Origin: WJKG01 sp964627305 | Lineage (GTDB): Bacteria > Zixibacteria > MSB-5A5 > GN15 > FEB-12 | Direction: 5' to 3' | NCBI GenBank assembly: GCA_964627305.1 | Contig: CAZVHP010000004.1 | Location: 186,001 to 250,000, forward strand | DNA length: 64,000 nt | Part shown: piece after piece, positions 9,026 to 18,559 of the stretch | Position numbering within the stretch: the stretch's first letter is position 1 | Layout: each line of letters opens with the position of its first letter | Notes under the pieces: model-generated | The model's input: only the letters and a program-made list of their open reading frames with translations | What the model was told of the DNA's origin: nothing | Database searches by the model: none | Position numbers and translations under genes: made by a program

Positions 9026-9046
9026 GGCAGGCCTCCTGAGCAAGGG

Positions 9047-9310
9047 TGCGTACCGCTGCGCACCATCGTAACATACTCTCCGACAATACAATACAGCATC
9101 CACAACCACCCCTGCGTACCGGGCTGCGTACTTTGGGGTCTTCTGTTAAGATGTTATGCCTCAATGAGCTACAAGCGCCGCAACCGCCCCTGCGTACCCG
9201 GGTGCGAACCGGCGCGTTTCCGGCGTAAGCTAATATCAGGCAATCGGATACCGAGATTTTGCCGCGATCAGCTGCGTACTTCCCGAGTGTTTTTCACGCT
9301 CCTGCGTACC
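9047..9310 (+). repeat. array of TGCGTAC boxes upstream of a sigma-54 promoter
   Basis: TGCGTAC occurs at 9047, 9113, 9125, 9191, 9273 and 9303, with near matches TGCGCAC at 9057 and TGCGAAC at 9203. Three are pairs 10-12 bp apart, recurring every 66-78 bp. The later two repeat units also share a downstream CGTAAGCTA (about 9225 and 9335). The array ends about 80 bp before the promoter at 9392. Enhancer-like activator binding sites are one reading; a decayed tandem repeat is another. Confidence 0.5.
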
Positions 9311-9391
9311 CCGCCGGAAGGGCGTTTTTGTCTCCGTAAGCTATTGTCGCTGAGATGGTTACAGGATCACAAGGGAGCCCCTGTTCATTTT

Positions 9392-9407
9392 TGGCACAGT
9401 AGTTGCA
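9392..9407 (+). promoter_or_regulatory. sigma-54 (RpoN) promoter
   Basis: TGGCAC (9392-9397), five bases, then TTGCA (9403-9407) fits the -24/-12 consensus TGGCACN5TTGCW exactly. Transcription would start near 9418. Confidence 0.7.
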
Positions 9408-9417
9408 TTACAGGTTT

Positions 9418-9735
9418 GGCGTACCTTGAGAGGAAATCGCAGCTCCTCTTAACGGAAATGGTGCAACCGCGAAAAGACCGGGCTCGGGCGAAAGGCTGGC
9501 GCTGTTTTTGTGGATTCGGAACTCAGGGGCAGCGATGCCCGGGCCCGGTCGAAAAAAGCGGATCGATTCAGCGGGGTTGGCAGATGTCAATCGATGAAGA
9601 TACACCTTCGGCGCGTCAGCCGGTGGGCTTGGTGAATCAGCGGTTCACTCCGGGGGTTTGGCCACCCCTGTCGTGTGCTTCGTGCGTGGGCTGGTGTGGC
9701 ATTTTGACCCGTGCCGCGCCAGCCCCTTTGTTCAT
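9418..9735 (+). ncRNA. candidate structured RNA downstream of the sigma-54 promoter
   Basis: Two long hairpins follow the promoter. In the first, a 14-bp stem pairs GACCGGGCTCGGGC near 9477 with GCCCGGGCCCGGTC near 9538, one pair being G-U. In the second, GGGCTGGTGTGGC (9688-9700) pairs with GCCGCGCCAGCCC (9713-9725), with two G-U pairs, and is followed by CTTTGTT. Wobble pairs that preserve the stems favour RNA structure. I recognise no known RNA family. The end is a guess from the second hairpin. Confidence 0.35.
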
Positions 9736-9832
9736 GTCGACTCAACCGTTTGATGGGGCAGCCGACGGCGACAACATCGCCGGGTCCCGTACCATTCACA
9801 ACATCTACCGCATGATCGCTCTTAACAAGTGA
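9584..9832 (+). CDS. possible small protein, weak
   Basis: An 82-codon frame from ATG 9584, with a GGGG-type site in front, lies behind the sigma-54 promoter and could be its product. It has a Cys cluster (CASCVGWC) and a plausible C-terminal segment (GSRTIHNIYRMIALNK). I recognise nothing in it. The second RNA hairpin lies inside it, which argues that this stretch may be non-coding. Confidence 0.2.
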   Translation: MSIDEDTPSARQPVGLVNQRFTPGVWPPLSCASCVGWCGILTRAAPAPLFMSTQPFDGAADGDNIAGSRTIHNIYRMIALNK

Positions 9833-10347
9833 CCGTGGGGGTAGCCGTCACGACCGCTTTGCGCCATCCACCCGACACCTCCCGGTCCTGAGGTTGCGGA
9901 AAAATGGCTTGACCGTGTCCACCATTTGACTATTATAGTAAGGTACCGCAGTAACTGCGTCAGGCGGTGACAGTTACCTATCAGCTACTTCGAACACGAT
10001 ACGGCCGCGCTCTGAGGACCAACTGGCCTGATCGATACATAACCGATAGCGACACAACCCAGCCTGCCGAAAAGCCCGGGCCTGTTCAGGCCCCCCGCTG
10101 ATTGGCCGACAGGACTACTAACCGCCTGACCAGACCGCAGTTGCGAAGACTGCGAGATACTTGCCGCGGACGAAGATGACCGCCGTATTCTCGGCGGATC
10201 GGCGCTGTGACTGGTGACTACAATGTCGCCATTGTCACCGTATAGTCTGTAGCTTGCAGGAGTCTCAGGATGTGACAGTTAGTGGTGTCGGTTCGGTCAG
10301 GAAATAGAAATATTGCGACAATACAGCCTTATTGACGAGAGGTCTAC
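9833..10347 (+). other. gene-free leader region of the S1 protease
   Basis: No supported gene. A promoter-like pair TTGACC (9909-9914), 16 bp, TATTAT (9931-9936) faces the protease. A GGGCCTGTTCAGGCCC palindrome lies at 10078-10093. Otherwise I see nothing. Confidence 0.4.
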
Positions 10348-13300
10348 ATGAAAACCCCACTGTGGCGACTGTTGGCAAGCCTGTGTCTGTTGGCACTTAT
10401 GATGCCCTCGGCGCAGGCCCAGATCAGCGCCGGCGGCACCCCGCCAAGCTTCGAACGCAGTCTCAAAAGCGAAATCCCCACTGTCCGCACGGGCAAGCTC
10501 GATGTGCCGACCCTGTTGGCACAGGATGCTATGGAAGAGTCCAAGGGAGTCCCCTTTCGCTTCGGATACCCCTTCGATGTTGACTACAACCTGAACAACT
10601 CCGGGACATGGGATACGCTCTCCAATGGTGATCGCGTCTGGCGGCTCGCGATCGAGTGTCCGGGCGCGTACTCCATCAACCTGATCTATGATCAATACTG
10701 GGTACCCGATGGTGCCCGCTTCTTCGTCTACAGCGACGATCAGAACATGGTGTTGGGGGCATTCACCTCGCGAAATATCAAAGATCACGGCATGTTCTCC
10801 ACGGCCCCGGTCAAGGGGGAGAAGGTAGTGCTGGAGTATGTCGAACCGGCCGAAATCAGTGGTCAGGGGCAATTGCAGGTGTCGCGCATTGTCCATGGAT
10901 ACAAGGACGTGTTCTTCAATTATGACAATGCCAAGGATGCGCTTGGTTTTGGCGGCTCCGGTTCGTGCAACAACAATGTCAACTGCCCCGAAGGCGCGCC
11001 GTGGGAGGCTGAGAAACGCTCAGTAGCCATGATCACCACATCGGGCGGATTCCGCCTGTGTTCCGGTTCCATGGTCAATAATGTCCGTCAGGACCTCACT
11101 CCCTATTTCCTGACTGCCAACCACTGCCTCGGCGGCGAGGCAACCTGGGTGTTCATATTCAACTATGAGAGCCCCACCTGCAGCAACATCGATGGTCCGT
11201 TGTGGATGTCGGTTTCAGGCTCGACCCTGCGGGCTAAGAACAGCTATTCCGATTTCGCCCTGCTGGAGTTGAGTGCGCAGCCGCCGGACAGCTACAACGT
11301 CTTCTACGGCGGCTGGTCGGCTCTGAATGTTGCCGCGCAGCAGTCAACCGCCATTCATCATCCCTCCGGTGACATCAAGAAGATTTCATTTGACTATGAC
11401 TCTTTGACGAGCGCCAATTATCTGGGTAATCCGGGATCAGGCGACTCTCACTGGAGAGTTGGCAACTGGGAAGACGGGACCACCGAGGGTGGCTCGTCCG
11501 GCTCGCCGCTGTATAACGAGAACCATCATGTGGTCGGGCAGCTTCACGGCGGCTATGCCTCCTGTACCTCGATCACTCCCGACTGGTACGGCAAGTTCTC
11601 TGCCTCGTGGAACTACGGCAGTTCGGCCACCAGCCGGCTTCGCGACTGGCTCGATCCTGACAACACAGGCACAATGGTGCTGGACGGTCGCGAGCAGACC
11701 GGGATCAGCATTACCCATACACCACTTGAGGACACCCAGGATACGGTAAACGCCTATCAGGTGACGGCGGAAATCACTTCCTCCTCGGCGCTGGAACCTG
11801 ACTCGCTCCTGCTCCACTACGGAGTGGGCGGCAACTGGTATATCGACACCATGACCGCGACAGGCGGCGTCGACGAGTTCGAGGGCTACATTCCGGCGCA
11901 GTCCCCCGGCACGATGGTCAACTACTACATGACCGCCTTCAATCTCGATGGTGAAACCGACACCACAGATACCTTCTCGTTCAAGGTCCTCGCCTGGGCG
12001 TTCGCAGTAGCCCCGACCTATGCTTCCGACTCGGCGGCTGTCGCCGATACGGTCTGGTACACCCTGCAGGTTACCAATCAGGGCTCAATTGCCGATGACT
12101 ACGCGCTGAGTACTACGGGCAATGCCTGGCCGACTACTATCTGGGATGAGTCGGGTTCGAATCAGATCAGCGCCACCGGACCTATGGCGCCGGATGATCA
12201 ATTTGCCTTCATGGTGCGCGTGATTGTTCCCGTAACCGTCTATGGCGACCGCGACACGGCCGTCATCACCGTGACCAGTACCGATAACCCGATGTTCACG
12301 CAGCAGGCCACGATGGAGACGATGTCCGAGGGCCAGGCGCTATACATCCCCATCTCTGATCAGTTCCCCAGCACCACCCTGAATCAGGGGTTGTGGATTA
12401 TCAACACCGGCGCGACCGTCAACGATCTCGGGATCGATGAGCCATCGGCGCCATACAGCCTGAATCTCAACGGCAACCCGAACGGCGGCGACACGGTCAT
12501 GACGCAATTGATCGATCTTTCGGGTCAGTCGAATGTCGTACTGCGCTACTTCTACCAGCGCACCGGCGGGGGTGACTCGCCTGAAGCCGGTGATGACCTG
12601 TGGGTGGAGTATCAGGACACAGCCGGTACATGGATAGTGCTGAGCCAGCATTTGGGTGACGGTCCCGACATGACGACTTTCGCCGAGGTTGAGCACACGC
12701 TTCCACTGGCGGCCTGTCACAAGGAGTTCCGTCTGCGGATTCGCTGCAAGGCTACTGTCGGGAGTCATGACGACTGGTTTGTGGACGACATCTACCTCGG
12801 GCACCCGCCGGACTATCAGGTCCGTCTGGCTCCTTCAGCAGCCCAGCAGATGGGCGCCGCCGGCGATTCGGCAGTCTACGCCCTGACAGTCGTCAATCGC
12901 GGTTTCCTGAGTGACAGCTATGATTTGAGTGCTGCCGGCAATTGGGATGTCGTCTTCTTTGACATTGCCGGAACCACAGTGACCGCCAATACTGGCACCA
13001 TCGCCGCAAACGACTCAATCGACATTCTTGTCAAGGTGGCGGTGCCCTCGGATAGCTACACCAATGAGGCGGATACATCAATTGTCACCGTGACGAGTGT
13101 CGCCGACGCGGGTGTCTTCGACGAAAGCATGCTGGTCACCACGTCTGTCGGCGCTCCCGGCCTCTTCCCCTGGTTCGAGAGCTTCCCGGACGACACCCTG
13201 TATACCACCCGCTGGCTGTACAATAACTCGGCAGTGGTGACTACCGACGGTGTATTGCCGCCGTCTGAGCCGTATTCAATCGCCCTTGACGGGGGCATTG

Positions 13301-14904
13301 ATACGCTCATATCGCAGTTGATCGATCTTGAAGGCGCCACAGAGGCGGTCCTGTCCTATTACTATCAGGAGGGTGGTTCCGCCGACGTACCTGAAGTGGG
13401 CGACGATCTCACAGTCGAATACAAGGACAATCTCGGCAACTGGGTGGTTGCGAATCTCCATCCGGGGACCGGAGTGCCAATGATGTCCTTCAGGAATGTC
13501 ACCATGCGTCTGCCATCGGATGCCCTGCATCGCAACTTCCAGCTCCGCTTCCACACGGTCGGTTCCTGTGAGGGCTGCGATGTCTGGTATCTCGACGATA
13601 TCAGCGTCGACTACACGCCGGCCATCCACGTATCCCCAGGCTCGCTGTACCAGACCCTGATGGTGGGCGACTCCGGGGTGCAGGAACTGATCATCGAGAG
13701 CCAGGGGTTGGGTAGTGTCAGCTACAGCCTGAGCTATCTGCCGGTCATCAAAAACGCCGCGTTCAAGGCACTTGCTGAGGCTGGGCAGGTCGAACCTGCC
13801 TGGCGCTATTACCCGGAAGGATTCGATGAGGACTTCCAGGACTTCAAAGGTATCGAAGACACCCGCCAGGGTCATCCGGTGGAGAAAAACGCCGGCGGTC
13901 CTGACGCTTTCGGCTACTTCTGGATCGACTCCGATGAAAGCGGTGGGCCCACCTTCGACTGGCAGGATGTTTCTGGTACAGGCAGTAATCTTATCGGGCA
14001 GCTCGGCGATGATAACTACGCCGGACCGTTTGAGATCGGCTTCTACTTCCCGTTCTACGATTCGGTCTACTCACAAATCTACATAGGTTCGAACGGTATC
14101 ATCGGATTCGGCTCCGCGGGCATGGCCTCACGCTTCAAAACCTCCATCCCGACCACCAGCGTCCCCAACAACATCCTGGCCTGGCTGTGGGACGACCTGA
14201 ATCCTCTGGACGGTGACAACCCCGGCGCCGGCGTCTTCTTCGACACCAGCGGCGGTCAGTGTGTCATTCAGTTCCAGAGTTATCCGGAGTACGGCGCCAG
14301 TGCGGGTGATGTCATCACGGCGCAGGTAATTCTCAAACCCAACGGGACCATTGTGTATCAATACCTGTATATCGCCCCCGGTTTCGATACCGAGAACTGT
14401 GCTGTCGGCATTGAGAACCACAGTGGCACGGATGGTCTTGAGGTCGTCTATCTGAGTACCTACCTGAAGGACAGCCTGGCCATCGAGTTTGTCCCGCCGG
14501 GCCGCTGGCTGGCACTTGAAAGCACCTCCGGGCTGCTGGCCCCGGGTGAGGCGGACACCATCCGGTGTTACTTCAATGCCACGGACCTGGATACCGGCAT
14601 GTACTATGCCGAACTGCTGGTCACGAGCAACGATCCCGATGCCTCTGACAACCCGTGGACCGTGCCGGTGGAGCTGACAGTCACCGATATGCCGCAGTAC
14701 ATCTGTGGAGATATCGACGGTGACGGAGTCGGCCCGAATGTATCGGACGTGACCTATCTGGTGAGCTACTTGTTCAACGACGGTCCCGCGCCGCCGGTGA
14801 TGCAGGCGGCCGATGTCAACGGTGACGGAGTCGGCCCGAACGTTTCTGATCTGACCTATCTGATCGACTACCTGTTCAGCAGTGGCCCATCCCCGGATTG
14901 TTAG
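10348..14904 (+). CDS. secreted trypsin-like (lysyl endopeptidase-type) protease with C-terminal dockerin-like module
   Basis: A 1518-residue exported protein: signal peptide 1-24, a propeptide-like region to about 210, then an S1-fold peptidase. The catalytic residues appear as His259 (TANHC), Asp302 (SDFALLEL) and Ser384 (GGSSGSPL), the pattern of Achromobacter protease I-type enzymes. Two jelly-roll modules with paired 'YFYQR/YYYQEGG...DDIYL' motifs (about 640-820 and 945-1090) resemble MAM-like adhesion domains. The C-terminus has two Ca-loop repeats (GDIDGDGVGPN, then VNGDGVGPN). It starts at ATG 10348 behind GAGAGG. It probably degrades extracellular protein while tethered or sorted by the C-terminal module; the exact specificity is not shown. 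Confidence 0.85.
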   Translation: MKTPLWRLLASLCLLALMMPSAQAQISAGGTPPSFERSLKSEIPTVRTGKLDVPTLLAQDAMEESKGVPFRFGYPFDVDYNLNNSGTWDTLSNGDRVWRLAIECPGAYSINLIYDQYWVPDGARFFVYSDDQNMVLGAFTSRNIKDHGMFSTAPVKGEKVVLEYVEPAEISGQGQLQVSRIVHGYKDVFFNYDNAKDALGFGGSGSCNNNVNCPEGAPWEAEKRSVAMITTSGGFRLCSGSMVNNVRQDLTPYFLTANHCLGGEATWVFIFNYESPTCSNIDGPLWMSVSGSTLRAKNSYSDFALLELSAQPPDSYNVFYGGWSALNVAAQQSTAIHHPSGDIKKISFDYDSLTSANYLGNPGSGDSHWRVGNWEDGTTEGGSSGSPLYNENHHVVGQLHGGYASCTSITPDWYGKFSASWNYGSSATSRLRDWLDPDNTGTMVLDGREQTGISITHTPLEDTQDTVNAYQVTAEITSSSALEPDSLLLHYGVGGNWYIDTMTATGGVDEFEGYIPAQSPGTMVNYYMTAFNLDGETDTTDTFSFKVLAWAFAVAPTYASDSAAVADTVWYTLQVTNQGSIADDYALSTTGNAWPTTIWDESGSNQISATGPMAPDDQFAFMVRVIVPVTVYGDRDTAVITVTSTDNPMFTQQATMETMSEGQALYIPISDQFPSTTLNQGLWIINTGATVNDLGIDEPSAPYSLNLNGNPNGGDTVMTQLIDLSGQSNVVLRYFYQRTGGGDSPEAGDDLWVEYQDTAGTWIVLSQHLGDGPDMTTFAEVEHTLPLAACHKEFRLRIRCKATVGSHDDWFVDDIYLGHPPDYQVRLAPSAAQQMGAAGDSAVYALTVVNRGFLSDSYDLSAAGNWDVVFFDIAGTTVTANTGTIAANDSIDILVKVAVPSDSYTNEADTSIVTVTSVADAGVFDESMLVTTSVGAPGLFPWFESFPDDTLYTTRWLYNNSAVVTTDGVLPPSEPYSIALDGGIDTLISQLIDLEGATEAVLSYYYQEGGSADVPEVGDDLTVEYKDNLGNWVVANLHPGTGVPMMSFRNVTMRLPSDALHRNFQLRFHTVGSCEGCDVWYLDDISVDYTPAIHVSPGSLYQTLMVGDSGVQELIIESQGLGSVSYSLSYLPVIKNAAFKALAEAGQVEPAWRYYPEGFDEDFQDFKGIEDTRQGHPVEKNAGGPDAFGYFWIDSDESGGPTFDWQDVSGTGSNLIGQLGDDNYAGPFEIGFYFPFYDSVYSQIYIGSNGIIGFGSAGMASRFKTSIPTTSVPNNILAWLWDDLNPLDGDNPGAGVFFDTSGGQCVIQFQSYPEYGASAGDVITAQVILKPNGTIVYQYLYIAPGFDTENCAVGIENHSGTDGLEVVYLSTYLKDSLAIEFVPPGRWLALESTSGLLAPGEADTIRCYFNATDLDTGMYYAELLVTSNDPDASDNPWTVPVELTVTDMPQYICGDIDGDGVGPNVSDVTYLVSYLFNDGPAPPVMQAADVNGDGVGPNVSDLTYLIDYLFSSGPSPDC

Positions 14905-14940
14905 AGAAACGCGGATAATACAATACTGCAAGAAGCACAG

Positions 14941-14970
14941 GACCCGGCCACAGCGGCCGGGTCTTGTTTT
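14941..14970 (+). terminator. intrinsic terminator after the S1 protease
   Basis: A 9-bp stem GACCCGGCC / GGCCGGGTC with a 5-nt loop, followed by TTGTTTT. Confidence 0.75.
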
Positions 14971-15054
14971 GCCTTGGATTAAGGCTCCGATCGCTTATAT
15001 TTCAGTCGATAACGAATAGTACACACCCCACATTCCTGGCTAAGGCATTGCGCT

Positions 15055-17951
15055 ATGAGAGAACTTCTTTCTACCCTGTTGCTGATCGCTTTTGTGACCA
15101 TAGCGGCCACACAGGCCTCAGCCGAAGAATACTACTTCACCTTCAAGATCTCTGAACCCAAAGAGCTGGAATCCATAACCCGTGTCGTGTCAATCGACAA
15201 CGTTCAGGACGGCACTGTCTGGGCGTACGCCACCGAAGACGAGTTGGCAGAACTCGAGCGACTGGGATACGTCTACGAGTTGCTGCCGCACCCATCGTCG
15301 CTGATCGAACCGGTCATGAGCGATTTCGTCAAGGGCGTCAAGGCCTGGGATGTCTATCCCACTTATGATGCCTACGTGGACATGATGTACCAGTTCGCCA
15401 CTGACTATCCCGACCTGTGCGAGATTGTCAATATCGGCTACTCGGTCAACGGGCGCGCGCTGTTGTTCGCCAGGATCAGCGACAACGTGACCATTGAGGA
15501 GAATGAACCGGAGGTGATGTACTCCGCGACGATGCATGGCGACGAGACAGTTGGCTACGTCCTGATGCTTCGTCTGATCGACTCCCTGCTGAGCGCCTAC
15601 GGTACTGATCCGCGCATTACGAACATGGTCGACAATATGGAGATATGGATCAATCCGCTGGCCAACCCCGATGGCACCTACGCCAGCGGCAACCATACTG
15701 TCAGCGGCGCGACTCGTCGCAACGCCAACTCAGTCGATCTCAACCGGAATTTCCCGGATCCCTGGAACGGCCAACACCCCGACGGCAACGCCTGGCAACC
15801 AGAGACAGTGGCTATGATGGATATCGCCCAGCAACAAAGCTGGGTGATTTCCGCCAACCACCACGGCGGCGCCGAGGTGGTCAACTACCCCTGGGACAAC
15901 ACGATCACACGCCATGCCGATGACAACTGGTGGCAGTACATAAGCCATTTGTATGCCGACACAGCACAGACATATTCGCCGTCGGGCTATATGAGCGGAT
16001 TCAATGACGGTATCACCAACGGCTATGACTGGTACGTGGCACCGGGCTGTCGCCAGGATTATATGAACTACTGGCACGGCTGTCGGGAGGCAACGCTCGA
16101 GCTTTCTAACACGAAACTCCCCTCAGCCAGCCAGCTCCCCTCCTTCTGGGAGTGGAACAAACGCTCGCTGCTCACCTGGCTGGAGCACGCCATGTATGGT
16201 ATCAGGGGGATCGTAACCGATTCAGCCACCGGTCTGCCGCTTTTCGCTACTGTCACGGTCCTGAACCACGATGTGGACTCCTCGCGCGTCTTCACTGATC
16301 CCGATGTCGGCGATTACTACCGCATGATCTATCCCGGCACGTACGACCTACTGTTCACCGCCGACGGCTATGTCCCCAAAACAGTGTCCGGCGTGCAGGT
16401 GGCCGACCTCCAGAGCGTGGTGACACTTGACGTGGCGCTGGCCGAGGTGCCGCTGGAACCCCTGATCCAGTTTGTCGATCACGACGCCTACGACGTGGAC
16501 GCAGGTGACACCGCCGACATCAATGTCACCCTGACCAACCTCGGGCTGGGAAGCGCCACCGGTGTCGCCGGTATCCTGAGCACTTCGGACAGCTATGTAA
16601 CCGTTCAGACCGCAACTGCCTTCTTCCCCGATATTGCCGGGTCCGGCGGCACCGAAACGTCCTCCACCCCCTTCACAATTACTGTTGACCCGTTCTGCCC
16701 GGTGTACCACCAGGCGTGGTTCGACCTGGAGATTACGGCCAGCCCCGGCTACCTGGATACAGTGACATTCAGCGTAACCATAGGCCGCCAGATCGAAGAT
16801 TTCGAAACCGGAGACTTCTCGGCCAATGACTGGAGCTTCAGCGGCAACCAGGCCTGGGTTATCGTAACCAACTCCGTCTATGAGGGCACCTACGCCGCCA
16901 AGTCCGGAACGATCACACATAACCAGACGTCCGGAATGGCGCTGACCCTTCCGGATTGCCAGAGCGGACAGATCGCGTTCTACTACCGTGTATCCTCAGA
17001 AAACAACTGGGATTTCCTCCGCTTCTTCGTCGATGGAGTTGAAAAAGGCAAATGGTCCGGGTCTGTTGCATGGACACTGGCGACGTTCAATGTTACCGCC
17101 GGGACGCATACCTTCGAGTGGCGCTACACCAAGGACGGAAGCCAGTCTTCCGGAAGCGACTGCGCCTGGGTGGATCTGATCCAACTACCGCCGCATACGG
17201 TCAACAACGATGTCGACGACGACGGGATTCCTGATGCCATCGACAACTGCCCGACGGTGTACAATCCCGACCAGGCCGACGCTGACGGTGACGGTATCGG
17301 CGATGTCTGCGACAACTGCCCGACGGTGCACAATCCCGATCAGGCCGATGCTGACGGTGACGGCATCGGCGATGTCTGCGACAACTGCCCCGACGTGCAC
17401 AATCCCGATCAGGCCGATGNNNNNNNNNNNNNNNNNNNNNNNNNNNNNNNNNNNNNNNNNNNNNNNNNNNNNNNNNNNNNNNNNNNNNNNNNNNNNNNNN
17501 NNNNNNNNNNNNNNNNNNNATCGGCGATGTCTGCGACAACTGCCCCGACGTGCACAATCCCGATCAGGCCGATGCTGACGGTGACGGTATCGGCGATGTC
17601 TGCGACAATTGCCCCGAGGTGTACAATCCCGATCAGGCCGACGCTGACGGTGACGGCATCGGCGATGTCTGCGACAATTGCCCCGAGGTGCACAATCCCG
17701 ACCAGGCCGACAGCAACGGTAACGGAGTTGGCGATGCCTGTGACTACATCTGTGGCGATATCAATGGTGATGGAGTCGGTCCGAATGTCGTCGACATGAC
17801 CTATCTGGTAGCCTATCTGTTCAGCGAAGGGCCGGAACCCCCGGTGATGGACGCGGCCGATGTCGATGGCTCCGGCGGCAGCCCGAATGTGTCAGACGTC
17901 ACGTATCTGACAGCCTACTTGTTCGCCGGCGGCCCGTCGCCCGAGTGTTGA
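15055..17951 (+). CDS. secreted M14 zinc carboxypeptidase with thrombospondin type 3 repeats and dockerin-like C-terminus (split by assembly gap)
   Basis: Signal peptide 1-23, then an M14 peptidase domain (about 100-380). Zn ligands are His161 and Glu164 (HGDE) and His269 (SANHHGG), with NSVDLNRNFPD for substrate binding and Glu349 (ATLEL) as the catalytic acid. A carboxypeptidase-regulatory-like domain, a CARDB-like domain and a jelly-roll module follow. Next come 23-residue repeats (DNCPTVHNPDQADADGDGIG type) and two Ca-loop repeats ending at 17951. One hundred Ns at 17420-17519 fall within the repeats, and the frame differs on each side. The gap size is nominal, so I treat this as one intact gene. 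It shares its C-terminal module with the upstream protease and is probably secreted the same way. Confidence 0.85.
17224..17745 (+). repeat. 69-bp tandem repeats encoding thrombospondin type 3 motifs
   Basis: Near-identical 69-bp units (23 codons each: DNCP, then NPDQADADGDGIGDVC) run through the gap, at least three before or at it and three after. The sequence identity explains the broken assembly. The units bind calcium in known thrombospondin type 3 proteins. Confidence 0.85.
17420..17519. other. assembly gap (100 Ns)
   Basis: Placeholder Ns inside the tandem repeat. If the repeats are regular, the missing sequence must be 14 + 69n bases; 100 is not in that series. Confidence 0.95.
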
Positions 17952-17993
17952 CAGTTAGCTGACAACTGAGACTATGACCACTGAGACTACAGA

Positions 17994-18019
17994 GAACCGG
18001 CCCTCGGGCCGGTTCTTCG
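17994..18019 (+). terminator. intrinsic terminator after the M14 carboxypeptidase
   Basis: A 9-bp stem GAACCGGCC / GGCCGGTTC with the loop CTCG, followed by TTCGTGTTT. Confidence 0.65.
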
Positions 18020-18050
18020 TGTTTAGCAAAGCCACTTGCGGGCATTCTCA

Positions 18051-18559
18051 TCACGGTCTTCTCGTCGGGATGATCTCGTGCTTCCAATCAAACCAGACGA
18101 GATTGAACACATTGTCTTTGTCGAAGAATCCGATAATGCGCAATCCGTCCTTGTTGCAAGGAGCGAACTGGAACCCTGCTTCCGTTGGCCCATGAGACTG
18201 AAAACCCTTTGGTTCGCTCGTGACCGACCAATTCTCAATCGGGTGAGCGTGATAATTCGAAGCATCCATCATCTGCCCCCAAGTCATGTTGCTTAGAAAC
18301 TGGAGCCGTTTCAAGAGCTCCGCCCAAAAGCGCCTTTCTCTATTGCCCTTCTTTGCTGAATAGCGAGGGTGCTTGTGATCATAGCACTTGAACGAGAAGC
18401 GCGGCTCAGTATTACGGTAGGGGACTTCGTCCTTCAGCTGATCTGGGGTAGTCGATACAGTGAAGGCTTGTGATCCGCATCTATCTTGATTGTTGCACTG
18501 CCCTGTACCCTCCCGGTTGAGGCTCTTCTGCCCTTACCCGCCTTTTTCTTTCTTGCCAT
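18051..18559 (-). pseudogene. partner of the Panacea protein, frameshifted (toxin candidate)
   Basis: From ATG 18559 the frame encodes MARKKKAGKGRR and so on, ending YRLPQIS at a TGA near 18434. In the -1 frame, coding resumes without a start codon: LKDEVPYRN, then CYDHKHPRYSAKKG, FWAELLKRL and finally NVFNLVWFDWKHEI, stopping at 18051. Adding one C to the CCCC run just before the break joins both halves into a protein of about 168 residues. So this is either a one-base deletion or a sequencing error. The start overlaps the Panacea gene by 26 bp, as in toxin-antitoxin operons. I do not recognise the family by name. Codon use looks less GC-rich than the neighbours. Confidence 0.6.

Noticed and set aside
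9020..9832. A 270-codon frame across the TGCGTAC array and the sigma-54 promoter
   Set aside because: The protein is a low-complexity, Cys/Arg/Pro-rich string that mirrors the DNA repeats ('RPCVPGC'), and the promoter lies inside it.
15037..15051. TGGCTA-N5-TTGC like a sigma-54 promoter before the M14 gene
   Set aside because: The start of transcription would fall after the gene's start codon, so the geometry is impossible for this gene.
17224..17745. Regular repeats that could be mistaken for a CRISPR array
   Set aside because: The 69-bp units are entirely in frame with a calcium-binding repeat and have no variable spacers.
18430..18445. Programmed frameshift in the Panacea partner
   Set aside because: The CCCC run does not form a usual slippery heptamer in the zero frame, and no strong stimulatory hairpin is evident; mutation or sequencing error is simpler.
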